The notes: generated by a model from the letters alone, not told the origin. A stretch of DNA of 64,000 nt from Promethearchaeota archaeon (GCA_019057795.1 JAHLWS010000078.1:62001-126000), one strand, 5' to 3'. Positions 53,757-63,821 are shown, counted from the first letter of the stretch. Program-made: numbers and translations.

Positions 53757-55295
53757 ATTATCTGGGATGTCAATAAAATCTAATTTAATGACCGATAAAA
53801 TATTTTCAGAAGGTATTTCACAGAATATTTCCCTTACACCCTTATTTATAGTAGTAGTGATTACTTCTGGTGGAAAAGTTTGAAAGATATAATTAGAATC
53901 CTCCTGAGTTGTAGATATCCACCAATATGGATTTTCATAAATATTATATATTCCAGATTCAGCTGGAGCAAGACATCTTTCATCAAAACTTTGAGGAAGG
54001 ATAATTCTAAGGTTTTGGGAGAATATTGGACCACTTCTGTCATTATCAATATCATTTTGAATAATCATTTCTGACTGGAATTCAATATTTTCTATAGGTA
54101 TTGAACCATCTCTATCCTTTAGTTGGATATTACTTTGATTTTGAGTTAAAAGATTATAAGAGAATTTATTCAAAACTTTATCTTGAGTTAACGGTCTCAA
54201 ATTATCACTGAGATCTCTAATCCTATTTTCAAATTTCCAGTCTGATTCCCCATTCAAGAAAAGATTAAGCTCAAAATCCATTAAGATTTTTATAGTAGAC
54301 ATTAAAATTGATGTATCATTAACAAATCCAGGTGAATGTGTATATTTTTCCAAACTATGTCCGATTTCATTCCTTCGAGTATATATTTGGCGAAAATATT
54401 TTAACATGGCTTGAATGTATTCATTTTCCTGTAATTCTTTAGTTAGACGGTTACTAAAATAACTTTTAAAACGCTGGTTGAGCGATCTCATTATATTTCT
54501 ATCTGTAGGAAATATAGAATTCTTGAAGGAATTCAATTGTTTCAATTTATCGTTGCGTAAGTTTTGATCTTTAATAAACTGTTCAAAATTAGATCTTAAA
54601 TCTTCATGTATACCCTTTTGCTCATTTGGATCTGCAATTGCAGTACCCCATAAATGAGAATATCCATGAAAATCTGCCCAATTATGGAAAATTCCCTCGA
54701 ATGTTGCGTAACTAAAAAAGTAACCGATTAACACTGAATTACCTACTTTACTATTAGCATAATTATACATAATTGCCCTCAATTTGTCTGTAGGTTTGAA
54801 TTGTAGTAATTTGTTAAGAAGAGGAAAAAATAATTGATATTGATTATATTCTTCTTGAAAATTACTACTGTGATCACATTTTAAATCAATTACTTTCTGA
54901 AAAGAGAGTTTAGGACGACTATTCTGCTCTTCAAAGTTTTCAACATGGAAATAAACTTTAGCTTTCAAATTTAAATTAATAATGAAACGCAGAAGATATA
55001 AAAAATCCATTATCCAACTACATAAATTATTATATAATCCAACATTCTCGAGAAAAGATTCTTTCGGTGTGATATTGACACCTAACCATATTGAGTCAAT
55101 ATCCATACCGCCTCTGCGTCTGAGAAGATCAGTTGGTAACTGTGGTTTAGGTTCAATACCCTCAATATATACTTTGTCATCCCTAATAGTAGATCTTCCT
55201 GTGGTGAATAGATCATGAGGAAAATTGTGAAGAGTGTTAATACCATGATAATTATCTTTATCAATAAGATGTACTATGAAAAAAGATTCTGTCAT
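53739..55295 (-). CDS. HEPN-like protein, convergent with the Shedu-like gene
   Basis: 518 residues. The Rx4H motif is RRNEIGHSLEK, with R308 and H313. Upstream helices (LIGYFFSYATFEGIFHNWAD) are the usual partner helices of HEPN. The C-terminal 130 residues are beta-rich and may be a second domain. The layout (beta-rich part plus HEPN of about 500 residues) is like ApeA but with the order reversed. Confidence 0.6.
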   Translation of the reverse strand: MTESFFIVHLIDKDNYHGINTLHNFPHDLFTTGRSTIRDDKVYIEGIEPKPQLPTDLLRRRGGMDIDSIWLGVNITPKESFLENVGLYNNLCSWIMDFLYLLRFIINLNLKAKVYFHVENFEEQNSRPKLSFQKVIDLKCDHSSNFQEEYNQYQLFFPLLNKLLQFKPTDKLRAIMYNYANSKVGNSVLIGYFFSYATFEGIFHNWADFHGYSHLWGTAIADPNEQKGIHEDLRSNFEQFIKDQNLRNDKLKQLNSFKNSIFPTDRNIMRSLNQRFKSYFSNRLTKELQENEYIQAMLKYFRQIYTRRNEIGHSLEKYTHSPGFVNDTSILMSTIKILMDFELNLFLNGESDWKFENRIRDLSDNLRPLTQDKVLNKFSYNLLTQNQSNIQLKDRDGSIPIENIEFQSEMIIQNDIDNDRSGPIFSQNLRIILPQSFDERCLAPAESGIYNIYENPYWWISTTQEDSNYIFQTFPPEVITTTINKGVREIFCEIPSENILSVIKLDFIDIPDNLDIFS

Positions 55296-55344
55296 TTTTG
55301 GGGTTTATTTTTTCTTTGGTTATAATATTCTGAAAAATATATAA

Positions 55345-55536
55345 ACTTCCCCTTTAGGAAAGGAGTATCAGTCAATTGAATTAAAATTAGATCACGATTC
55401 ATATATCATCAATGAAGAATGTCTTTTTAATTTAAAACATTATGAAGAAGTTCTAGAAGCCATTGAAAATGCCATTATTTCCGGTAAGGAGGAGTGGTTA
55501 AGAATTAATGATCTAAATTTAGATTTAAGAATTTGA
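55345..55536 (+). pseudogene. Short reading frame without a standard start
   Basis: The frame opens at 55345 and ends at TGA 55534-55536. It reads LDHDSYIINEECLFNLKHYE, EVLEAIENAIISGKEEWLRI, NDLNLDLRI. AAAGGAG at 55360-55365 looks like a ribosome site, but only ATT follows in frame, so this is either an ATT-started small protein or the tail of a lost gene. Confidence 0.35.
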
Positions 55537-55559
55537 GTTAATAGTTGAAATTTATTAAG

Positions 55560-56177
55560 TTAAATTATCAACTTGATGTAAGTTGTAAATCCGAATACGA
55601 TGCTCAATATTATTCCTAAAAAAATTAAACTGATAGGCTTATATTTGGTGCGTAAAATATTCTTGTTATAAACCACCAAAAATAATCCAAGAGATATTAA
55701 TATTACTGAGATAAAGGACATTAGGGCTGTAAAAAATATGAAGCTTATCGTTATATCATTATAGGGGAGAAGATCATTTATTGTAATTATTGAATTAAGG
55801 GCGTCTTCAACTTCAAATCCTCCAAACCAAATCACGAATGGGGGTAGAGTAAAAGATTGATCGAACCACAGTAAAAGAAATGGGATCACTTTAAATAAAA
55901 ATAATATTGCTACAAACACAAGTATAGCCGCGCTAATTCTCCCTCTCTTTCTTATAAATTCTAAATTCCTTCCATAAATTTTTTGTTTATCTTCAACATT
56001 TTTTGCGCTTACTAATAAATATCCTCCTAAAACGAAGTAAAATAGGAATAAGATCAGGTTTCCATACTGAAATATATTATAACAAACAAAATTGAATCCC
56101 CTAAAAATACCATTTAAACTTTCAAGAAGCGATTCTACTATATCATCTATGATATTTGTTTGTCCAAGAAAAATCAT
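55560..56177 (-). CDS. Membrane protein of the mobile element
   Basis: 205 residues with four or five hydrophobic helices (for example LILFLFYFVLGGYLLV, AAILVFVAILFLFKVIPFLL, ISVILISLGLFLVVY and the last 25 residues). No motif recognised. It is the third gene of a minus-strand run and could be a channel component working with the ATPase, by position only. Confidence 0.6.
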   Translation of the reverse strand: MIFLGQTNIIDDIVESLLESLNGIFRGFNFVCYNIFQYGNLILFLFYFVLGGYLLVSAKNVEDKQKIYGRNLEFIRKRGRISAAILVFVAILFLFKVIPFLLLWFDQSFTLPPFVIWFGGFEVEDALNSIITINDLLPYNDITISFIFFTALMSFISVILISLGLFLVVYNKNILRTKYKPISLIFLGIILSIVFGFTTYIKLII

Positions 56178-56231
56178 TAATTTATTTCTAGATCAAATTA
56201 TAAAAAATTATATAATTTTAGTAGAACTCAG

Positions 56232-56786
56232 TTAATCCCTAATCCCAAGTCTAAGTTTTACTCTTCTCTTATCTTTTTCTATGAATTCTTTAAATTCTAG
56301 ATTATTATCATTGATAACATCCCAAAATTCGTCGTATACTTCTTTAAGGCTTCTTTTCCCTGTATTTTTTTTAGTATTTTTTTCAGTATCTTTTGGAGGA
56401 GGGCGTGAATCTCTATTAATTTTCCGTTTAGGATTAAATTCGACATAGTTTCCTTCAAAAATTAGGTCTTCAAAGAGTCCATCGTCATTTTCGTTAAATA
56501 GGTTTGCGTCAGCTTTAGGTTTCAGAGTTTTTTTAGATTCAAATTCAAAATCTACTTTTTGATATCCGCGAACGATAAAATTTTTATCGACAAACGCTTG
56601 AAAGTGGTGATCGCAAATTAATCCTTTAGGCAGAGAAATTGTGGTTAATTGCCTCGCTTTATTAATTACGGATTTCGGGAACTTTAATTCTTTATTAACT
56701 TTGCACACGGGACATACAATTTTCATGCTTGAATATTCATTTAACTCGCTTATCTGTGGATGAATGTTTTGGTCTAAAATTGCCAT
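56232..56786 (-). CDS. Small zinc-binding protein
   Basis: 184 residues. C25-P-V-C28 and C58-D-H60-H61 form a zinc site, with QLTTISLPKGLICDHHFQAF between strands, followed by FIVRGYQKVDFEF. The rest is charged, with a basic C-terminal helix. This N-terminal module (a CPVC knuckle and a CxHH) is one I associate with Asgard proteins, without known function. It belongs to the same run as 55560 and 56901. Confidence 0.55.
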   Translation of the reverse strand: MAILDQNIHPQISELNEYSSMKIVCPVCKVNKELKFPKSVINKARQLTTISLPKGLICDHHFQAFVDKNFIVRGYQKVDFEFESKKTLKPKADANLFNENDDGLFEDLIFEGNYVEFNPKRKINRDSRPPPKDTEKNTKKNTGKRSLKEVYDEFWDVINDNNLEFKEFIEKDKRRVKLRLGIRD

Positions 56787-56900
56787 AGCTATTCAACACC
56801 CGCAGTATTTTTTAAAACTACAAATAAAAACTACGATATTTTTCAAACAATTTTCAAAACTATTCGAAAATAAGAAAATTGAGCGTTAAAAGAGCAATAT

Positions 56901-57443
56901 TTAGTTATTTAGAGAATCAAAGTTTTGATTCAAATTTTCTTTTCCTAGCTCAAAGTTGAATTCAAGGGTAGGACTTATTTTTGACTTGAATTTGAAAGTA
57001 TGTTTTCCTTCAGAAAATTTTTCTAAACCGTCCTTATCAATTTTAATTAGTATATCTATAGTATCTCCTAAAGCTATCATTCTCCCAGCAAGCTTACCGC
57101 TCAATAAATCGTCAATTGCGAATCTTTCTCCCTTATGATAAAGCGCGAAATGGTCTTTAAGTTTCTCTACATCGTAATCTTTCTTAGAGACATTGATCGG
57201 AATTTCGTCAAGATACATTTTACCATAATCTGATAGCTCGAAGTTTTTAATATCAAAACTTTTGGTGCTAAATCCTCCGATTTCAATTTCTTTTGGAATC
57301 AGAATTGGCATTATAAGGTTCAAAGCCTTAATTAGGAGGGCGTCTACCTTTCCATCGCCAGTAGTATCTACTGTATATATAGATTTCTTAGACGGAAAAA
57401 TTTTTTTGATAAGTACTTTGAGAGCGGAAATATCGAAAGACAT
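56901..57443 (-). CDS. Protein of unknown function with EF-hand-like loop
   Basis: 180 residues. TVDTTGDGKVDALL at about 24-37 has the D-x-x-G-D-G-x-x-D arrangement of calcium-binding loops. The rest is beta-rich (IEIGGFSTKSFDIKNFELS, FKFKSKISPTLEFNFELG). First gene of the three-gene minus-strand run. Function unknown. Confidence 0.55.
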   Translation of the reverse strand: MSFDISALKVLIKKIFPSKKSIYTVDTTGDGKVDALLIKALNLIMPILIPKEIEIGGFSTKSFDIKNFELSDYGKMYLDEIPINVSKKDYDVEKLKDHFALYHKGERFAIDDLLSGKLAGRMIALGDTIDILIKIDKDGLEKFSEGKHTFKFKSKISPTLEFNFELGKENLNQNFDSLNN

Positions 57444-57522
57444 AATTATTCAGACAAATTAAGAGTTTTATTTTTATCTTTGTTTTAAGTAATCATTATT
57501 CAATTAAAAATTTATGATACGA

Positions 57523-58572
57523 TTAAGGTATTGTAATTATTTTTACGCACTTTCTTTCTTTCATAAGATTAAACCCAGTTGAAATTAATTTTTCTAAAGG
57601 TATTGTTGTTGTTATTAATTTGTTAACATCTATAACTTTGTTTGAAATTAGCTCGATCGCGTCTAAAAAATCTTCAGCACAACCAATATAAGATCCCATA
57701 ATTTTCCTCTGATACCTTACAATATCGTTTGGTTTTATTATCGCTTCAGCACGCGAGTCTTGCCCAAAACAAATCAATCGAGCACCAGGCGCCCATATTT
57801 TAGTAGCCATTTCAAAAGTATCTGTAATCCCCACGGCATCAATGATAACATCTGCTCCTTCACCATTGGTTATATTTTGAATTTCTTGTTTTACATTCTG
57901 CGTTTTAGGATTAATCCAATGATCAGCACCAAGTTCTAATGCTTTCTGGCCACGCCATTGATCTATTTCTATACTAATTAATTTTTTTATTGGATGTTTC
58001 CTTATAACAGATTCGATAATTAAACCCATAGGCCCTGCTCCAATTATAACAACATTATCTGATTCCTTGACATCCGCAATATTATGGCAATGAACCGCAC
58101 ATGATAAGGGTTCAATTAAACTTGCAGCTATCATATCAATAGAATCGGGAAGTTTGAATAGTGCGTTTCTTGGTAAAACACAATATTTAGCAAAACCTCC
58201 ATTTTGAAATATCCCAAATGTTGTTCCTAGGGCCATATATTCACATAGATTCGAGAGCCCCCTCCTACAATTAATACAATAACCGCATTTTTCATTTGGA
58301 TCAACGACAATTTTATCCCCAATCTTAAGATCACTAATATTTTCTCCGATTTCTTTAACTACTCCTACAAATTCATGACCTAAAATAGTATTATCTGTAG
58401 CAGGATGACCTCCCTTTAATATCTTTAGATCAGTTCCACAGATACTGGATGCCTTCACTTCTATTAGTACATGATCCCCTTTTTTAATTCGAGGAATATC
58501 CACTTCTTCTAATTTAATCTCTCCACCCGATTTTTCATCTTTATGAAAAACTGCTGCTAACATTTTTTTCAT
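57523..58572 (-). CDS. Zinc-dependent alcohol/polyol dehydrogenase (MDR superfamily)
   Basis: 349 residues, typical length. C45 in SSICGTD, H66-E67 in LGHEFVG and a later Glu bind the catalytic zinc. C96, C99, C102 and C110 bind the structural zinc. VVIIGAGPMGLIIESVI is the nucleotide-binding turn and SIEIDQWR, with its acidic residue after the second strand, favours NAD over NADP. It resembles sorbitol, threonine or inosose dehydrogenases. Divergent from the symporter gene across 178 bases, so probably used in the same pathway. Confidence 0.85.
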   Translation of the reverse strand: MKKMLAAVFHKDEKSGGEIKLEEVDIPRIKKGDHVLIEVKASSICGTDLKILKGGHPATDNTILGHEFVGVVKEIGENISDLKIGDKIVVDPNEKCGYCINCRRGLSNLCEYMALGTTFGIFQNGGFAKYCVLPRNALFKLPDSIDMIAASLIEPLSCAVHCHNIADVKESDNVVIIGAGPMGLIIESVIRKHPIKKLISIEIDQWRGQKALELGADHWINPKTQNVKQEIQNITNGEGADVIIDAVGITDTFEMATKIWAPGARLICFGQDSRAEAIIKPNDIVRYQRKIMGSYIGCAEDFLDAIELISNKVIDVNKLITTTIPLEKLISTGFNLMKERKCVKIITIP

Positions 58573-58750
58573 TTTATTTACCTCAAGATATTCTAGGAAG
58601 CTATTGGTTATTATATTGGCTATAGGTTATTTCCCACTAAACCAAGATTTAATATTAAATAAAAATTTTTAGCTAAAGATTTAAATTAATAAAAAGTTAA
58701 ATTCGATTAACTAAATAAAATTAATTTTAAAAAAAATGGTTGATGAATGA

Positions 58751-60163
58751 ATGAATGAAAGAAAATCTGAGAAAGTTCCTCTAGGAAAACGGGTCGCATT
58801 TGCAATGGGGGAAGTCGGAGACAATACGGCAATGCAAACATTCCAGTTCCTTATTTTTACATTCTACTTTGCAATTGTAGGATTACCTGTTCTTTGGATT
58901 ACTGGTGGTTTTATTTTATGGAGTTTATGGAACGCATTCAATGATCCACTGATAGGATATCTTTCTGACCGTACTAAAACTAAATGGGGGAGAAGAATTC
59001 CTTGGATGTTAGGCGCCACTATTCCATTAGCAATATTAATGATTTTACTTTTTACACCACCTCTTGCTCTTAATTCGGACTTATTAAACTTCATATACTT
59101 CTTTATAATTCTTATTCTCTTTGATACTACTTATACTGCGTTTAATCTAAATTATAATGCTGTTTTTTCTGAAATGTTTGTAACGATGGAAGATCGTAGT
59201 TCAACAGGAAAAGTTAGGATAAGTTTTGTGATGATTGCATTGATTTTTGCGTTTTTACTTCCCACATTAATTATAGAAGATCTCTTAGGGGGTGATCCGC
59301 AAACACCCGCAACTATAAGTAAGGCATTAGGGGAATACCAGTTAACAGGAATTATTGCTGCTGTTGTAATTATTATCTCATATTTCATAATTTTGAAATG
59401 GGGTGTGAAAGAACCTAAATATATCTCAAAAGACGCTGAAACCGCTATGTCTTTTGGAAAAACGCTGAAAACTACATTTAAGAATAAGTCTTTCCTATGG
59501 TTTTTAATACCTGCTTTAGGAACATGGATTGCCATAAATATTTTACCAACTTTGGCACCACTTTTTATGATCCATTCTCTTGGAGTTACAGATATGGAAT
59601 TAATTGGTTATGCTCTAGCTTTACAGTTCATTGTAGCTGCCGTTTCTACTCCTTTATGGGAAAAAATTCGTGTTAAAAAAGGGGCTCGTATGGCTGGATT
59701 GATAGGAATTGTAGCATGGATAATTCCTATAATATTTTTTGCTTTCTCAATAAACATTGAAATGGTTTTTATTGTGCAGATCTTCAACGGAATTGGTTTG
59801 GGCGGAGGATTATATTTCTACGATCAGTGTATCGCAGAAATTATTGATGAAGATGAAATTCGTCATGGAACAAGGCGATCAGGTATTTACTATGCTGTCC
59901 TTAATTTCTTTATTAGATTTTCGGCGATTATTAATTTCGTCTTAATAGGGATAGTCTTCAGTACAACAGATTGGCAAAGCTATGACCCAAATCCAGGTGT
60001 TAATACAATTTTAGGCCTCCAAATCTTAATGGGTGTTTTTCCCGCAATTGTGCTTGTGATATCATGGATTGGGCTGTATTTCTATCCAATTAAAGGCGAG
60101 ATATTAGCTGAAAATCGAAGGAAATTAACAGAATTGCATGAAGAAAAACAAAAAAGCCGTTAA
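58751..60163 (+). CDS. GPH-family sugar:cation symporter
   Basis: 470 residues with about twelve membrane helices. The N-terminal signature FAMGEVGDNTAMQTFQFLIF, followed by WNAFNDPLIGYLSDRTKTKW and GRRIPWMLG, is that of the glycoside-pentoside-hexuronide family (MelB-like). DQCIAEIIDEDEIRHGTRRS, then GIYYAVLNF in the second half is also typical. The sugar cannot be told. The divergent dehydrogenase and the dehydrogenase at the right edge suggest a sugar, polyol or inositol route. Confidence 0.85.
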   Translation: MNERKSEKVPLGKRVAFAMGEVGDNTAMQTFQFLIFTFYFAIVGLPVLWITGGFILWSLWNAFNDPLIGYLSDRTKTKWGRRIPWMLGATIPLAILMILLFTPPLALNSDLLNFIYFFIILILFDTTYTAFNLNYNAVFSEMFVTMEDRSSTGKVRISFVMIALIFAFLLPTLIIEDLLGGDPQTPATISKALGEYQLTGIIAAVVIIISYFIILKWGVKEPKYISKDAETAMSFGKTLKTTFKNKSFLWFLIPALGTWIAINILPTLAPLFMIHSLGVTDMELIGYALALQFIVAAVSTPLWEKIRVKKGARMAGLIGIVAWIIPIIFFAFSINIEMVFIVQIFNGIGLGGGLYFYDQCIAEIIDEDEIRHGTRRSGIYYAVLNFFIRFSAIINFVLIGIVFSTTDWQSYDPNPGVNTILGLQILMGVFPAIVLVISWIGLYFYPIKGEILAENRRKLTELHEEKQKSR

Positions 60164-60324
60164 TAATCTAATTATTTTTTTTTATTTTATTTTTATCTTT
60201 TTGAGATTAAAATTTCTGTTTGTTTCGTAAAATTTTAAATTCTATAAAGATTTTCCTGAGAGTTTTTGTTTAAATAGAAATGATATTAATTTTTCTTTAT
60301 ATATAAGGACAAAAATATAATATC

Positions 60325-60996
60325 ATGACTGATACTAACTTTACTTTTTTATCCTTAGAAGATAGTATTTATGAAACTCCTTACTTGGATGATGATATAG
60401 ATGACGATATTCTTGAGTGGCATTCGATTGAAGGTGCTGAACGAATTAAGGAGCTTTCAAGACAATTACGAACATTTCTAAATTACAAGACATCAATGAT
60501 TTATTTAAGATTTTCAAGATCTCAGAATTGTGATCCCTTTCATAATAGAAATATGATTATAGAAAAGGAAAGAGAACTTAACATATTAACTTCACATCTT
60601 TTAGCTAATTTAAAAGAGATTGGTGTAGATGACGGAGATATTATTGGTGAGAAAATTCAAAGTCTATTTGATAAAATAAAGACCCTCCCAAATGAAATTG
60701 ATATAAACCGATTAAAAGATATAAAATCAATAAATAAAAAAATATGGGTGTTAATTCACATTTTATCTGAACTTGAGATTCATCATCACTCAAGGCTTTT
60801 TAATAGGATAACGAATATTGCCTGTATTTCTTGTGAAATTCAAAGCATATTGTTTCATCCTTTTTCAGAGTTCTATTATGAATTGAAAAGCAATTATCTT
60901 CTTTTAGTTAAGGAGATATCTGATTTACTAAGAATAAACAATAAGAACAAGGCTCCATCTATTAAAAATAAAAATAGGGAGAGAGTTCTTACATGA
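60325..60996 (+). CDS. Helical protein translationally coupled to the HNH protein
   Basis: A 223-residue, acidic at first and then helical protein (ERIKELSRQLRTFLNYKTS, INKKIWVLIHILSELEIHHH). Its stop overlaps the next start (ATGA), so the two proteins are likely made in a fixed ratio and may act together. No family recognised. Confidence 0.6.
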   Translation: MTDTNFTFLSLEDSIYETPYLDDDIDDDILEWHSIEGAERIKELSRQLRTFLNYKTSMIYLRFSRSQNCDPFHNRNMIIEKERELNILTSHLLANLKEIGVDDGDIIGEKIQSLFDKIKTLPNEIDINRLKDIKSINKKIWVLIHILSELEIHHHSRLFNRITNIACISCEIQSILFHPFSEFYYELKSNYLLLVKEISDLLRINNKNKAPSIKNKNRERVLT

Positions 60997-63821
60997 ATAC
61001 TAAAATTGAATCAGTAAATAGGGGAATGCTAAATGAGGAACGAATTGCAATTTGTTCCCATTTTGGATGTGGTACAATCAAAAAGGTTAAACCACTAAAA
61101 TTCGGTTCATTCGGATTTCGAAAATATCCTAAATGTTCAAAACACAAACTATCTTTAGTATTTGTCGATGAATTTGTAGAGCAATTTATTTGCTCTGTAA
61201 ATGCTTGTTTGTTTGATTTATCAAGCTTGCCACCTAAAGATTTGGTAAATTCTATTACTGAAGATGTTCCAGAAGAATTAGAATTATTTATCAATGTTTG
61301 GATGTATTGCAGTCCTATAGGACGAGGTGCTCAGATTATATCACGATATTTCGATGGACTTTCAAAGGGTTATATCAAATTACTCAGTCGTAAACAGAGA
61401 AAAGCAATTCAATGTGGAAAATCAAGCAAACGAAGTTACAATATGTTGCGTCAGGGATTAAAAAAAATTGCAGATGAATACACACTTTTCTTACAAGAGC
61501 TTCGTGTCGTATCGCACGATTATTGTGATCTAAATAAAGTACTTCCATTATCAAAAAAATCATGTGATATTATTAAAACCTGGCGAAAAAAACAATCAGT
61601 TAATAGAAGAAAGAAAAGTACTAAAGATGAAAATCTAAATGACATTTCATTATTAAAAAATGATTATGATGATATTCTACATTTAAGGACTTCTTCTTTT
61701 ATTATAGGAAAACCTCCTACAGAAAAAATATCTGCATTTGAGCTTTTTTCAGCTTATTTTGAATTTCTAAAGGAAGGTTTATGTAGCAAGCTAAAAAAAG
61801 AAAATATTCAACAAGTATTAAATATCCAAGAAACTAATACAGAGAACTCTTCATCTAAATCTCATTTAAGGCAAGAATTGTTAACCAATCTTTATGGTAT
61901 AATAGATTTAATAAACTTATATAATTCTGATCAAAAAGATGTAATGAAATCTAAATCTAAGGAAATACTAGAAGAATTCATATCCAGAATTGAACAAAAG
62001 GAATTTTATCTACCCAAAAATGCTAACTTAAGAGTTATTGCAAGTACGGTTGTATATACTACAGCTCTTTATGTTAAAAAATTGCCCATATTAACCACAA
62101 GAAAGATTGGAAACATTGCTGCTGCTACTCCCAGCAATATAAGTAGGTATTATAGAAGATATTTTGAGAAATTATATCCTCGAGAAAACTTTGAGATATA
62201 CGGATTTAAACGTATAAAATTAATTATTTCACTATATTTTTTTGAATTATTAAAGAATTCAAAGTTAAGAACATCCGAACTCATTTCAAACCTAGAAAAG
62301 GAGATATATAGTGAATTTTTTAAGGAAGAATTTGGAGAATATTTTACAAAAGACATTGAAATACTCCGTAATATGGTAACTCAATATCGAGATAAATTTA
62401 TTAAATACTTTTCTGATCTAGCTGAAATTGTTAAATTATTAGCAAATACAAGTAAAATTCATAAAGAAATTGGAGCAAAGGTATATCTCAAACCTATTAT
62501 CGACCTTTTAAATGAAGAAAACTTTAACTTGTTTCAAAAATCTCGTTTTGTTTTTTCCGTTAGAGAAATATATGATAGTTTAAGACATAAAAATCCGGAT
62601 CTTTTTCCTCCTCGAGCTTATCAAACAAAAGATAGAAATGTTACGAATAAACAGAGAACTAAAACCGATAAAGATTTGATAAGAATAATTGGAAGTAGAT
62701 TAAAAATATATGCCATAAAAAATATCTATAAAGGTAAGTATTTTAAAAACGGACAAGGAAAGTGTCAAGAATGTCAAGAAGAAAAAATGCTTATAAATAC
62801 CGACATTTCAAGATTGAATGCTCTAGAATTTCACCACACTTCTGAGAAAGAAAATCATTTTACTGCCAATAGACTTTATGAATTATTTACTAAAAATTTA
62901 CGTAATTTGAATTTGTTAGAATGGTTAATCGAGCTAATGGAAGCAGAAGAGGTGGTTCTTGTATGCAGAAATCACCATCGTATATTGGAAGAAAAGTACT
63001 ATGGATATTTTCATTATCTTATAAATTGGAAAAATTTATTCTGTTATCCACCAGAGGTAATACATGCACTCATTAGGATTTCAGTAGATACATTTTATAA
63101 AACAAAACGATTATCTGTAAACAAGAAAGCGGGTATTAGGGATGCAATTGCTAGATATATGAAAAAAAGGTATATTATAGAATTTTTTTATGGTGGTTCT
63201 TGTCATACTTGTGGAGAATTCCATACAAATAATCACTTACCAGCTTTCGTTTATCATCACAAAAATGAAGAGTCTAAAACGGTTAATATTAGTAAAGTAT
63301 ATCATCTTACTTGTTCTGAAATTATTCAAATCATTATAAAAGAGCAAGGTGGATATGTTTGTTCGAATTGTCATAGATTACTTCATTATAACAAATTTAT
63401 CCCCTTATTAGACGATATTTATAAAGATAAAAATATGATTAAAAGGATTATTAAAGACTATAATCGTATTCTCAGAGCATTTTCCCCCATTGAAAGTGTA
63501 GATATTAGAAAGAAGAGTCCTTTAATTAAACCTACTTTAGATACAGATAGCTTTATGAAGTTCTTAATAGCAATTTATGAGATTTCAAAGATGGGTAAAG
63601 AAGTCAATAATACTGAATTAAAAGAATATTTAAGCTATCACGATGTATCGTCCATAACAAGAATTTTTAGAAGAAAAGCTGATATTATTGGTAATTATAT
63701 CAGTATAATAAAAGGAGTTTCCAAATCTAGTCCTACTAAATACAAATTAAATGAAAAAGGAAAAAAAGTTATTTCCTTATTTCAAAAATTTAAGGATTTT
63801 TACGCTATTAGTTCAAATTAA
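60993..63821 (+). CDS. Large protein with TFB-like helices and two HNH-type zinc sites
   Basis: 942 residues. An N-terminal Cys/His region (about 22-75) may bind zinc. Residues about 345-395 (VIASTVVYTTALYVKKLPIL, then TTRKIGNIAAATPSNISRYY) closely follow the cyclin repeat of archaeal TFB, ending in its helix-turn-helix. CQEC (591), LEFHH (about 611) and CRNHHR (about 660) form one HNH-like site, and CHTC (737), FVYHH and CSNCHRLLH (about 790) a second. The C-terminal 80 residues look like a winged helix. DNA binding seems certain and cleavage likely. It resembles no protein whose function I know. Confidence 0.65.
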   Translation: MNTKIESVNRGMLNEERIAICSHFGCGTIKKVKPLKFGSFGFRKYPKCSKHKLSLVFVDEFVEQFICSVNACLFDLSSLPPKDLVNSITEDVPEELELFINVWMYCSPIGRGAQIISRYFDGLSKGYIKLLSRKQRKAIQCGKSSKRSYNMLRQGLKKIADEYTLFLQELRVVSHDYCDLNKVLPLSKKSCDIIKTWRKKQSVNRRKKSTKDENLNDISLLKNDYDDILHLRTSSFIIGKPPTEKISAFELFSAYFEFLKEGLCSKLKKENIQQVLNIQETNTENSSSKSHLRQELLTNLYGIIDLINLYNSDQKDVMKSKSKEILEEFISRIEQKEFYLPKNANLRVIASTVVYTTALYVKKLPILTTRKIGNIAAATPSNISRYYRRYFEKLYPRENFEIYGFKRIKLIISLYFFELLKNSKLRTSELISNLEKEIYSEFFKEEFGEYFTKDIEILRNMVTQYRDKFIKYFSDLAEIVKLLANTSKIHKEIGAKVYLKPIIDLLNEENFNLFQKSRFVFSVREIYDSLRHKNPDLFPPRAYQTKDRNVTNKQRTKTDKDLIRIIGSRLKIYAIKNIYKGKYFKNGQGKCQECQEEKMLINTDISRLNALEFHHTSEKENHFTANRLYELFTKNLRNLNLLEWLIELMEAEEVVLVCRNHHRILEEKYYGYFHYLINWKNLFCYPPEVIHALIRISVDTFYKTKRLSVNKKAGIRDAIARYMKKRYIIEFFYGGSCHTCGEFHTNNHLPAFVYHHKNEESKTVNISKVYHLTCSEIIQIIIKEQGGYVCSNCHRLLHYNKFIPLLDDIYKDKNMIKRIIKDYNRILRAFSPIESVDIRKKSPLIKPTLDTDSFMKFLIAIYEISKMGKEVNNTELKEYLSYHDVSSITRIFRRKADIIGNYISIIKGVSKSSPTKYKLNEKGKKVISLFQKFKDFYAISSN

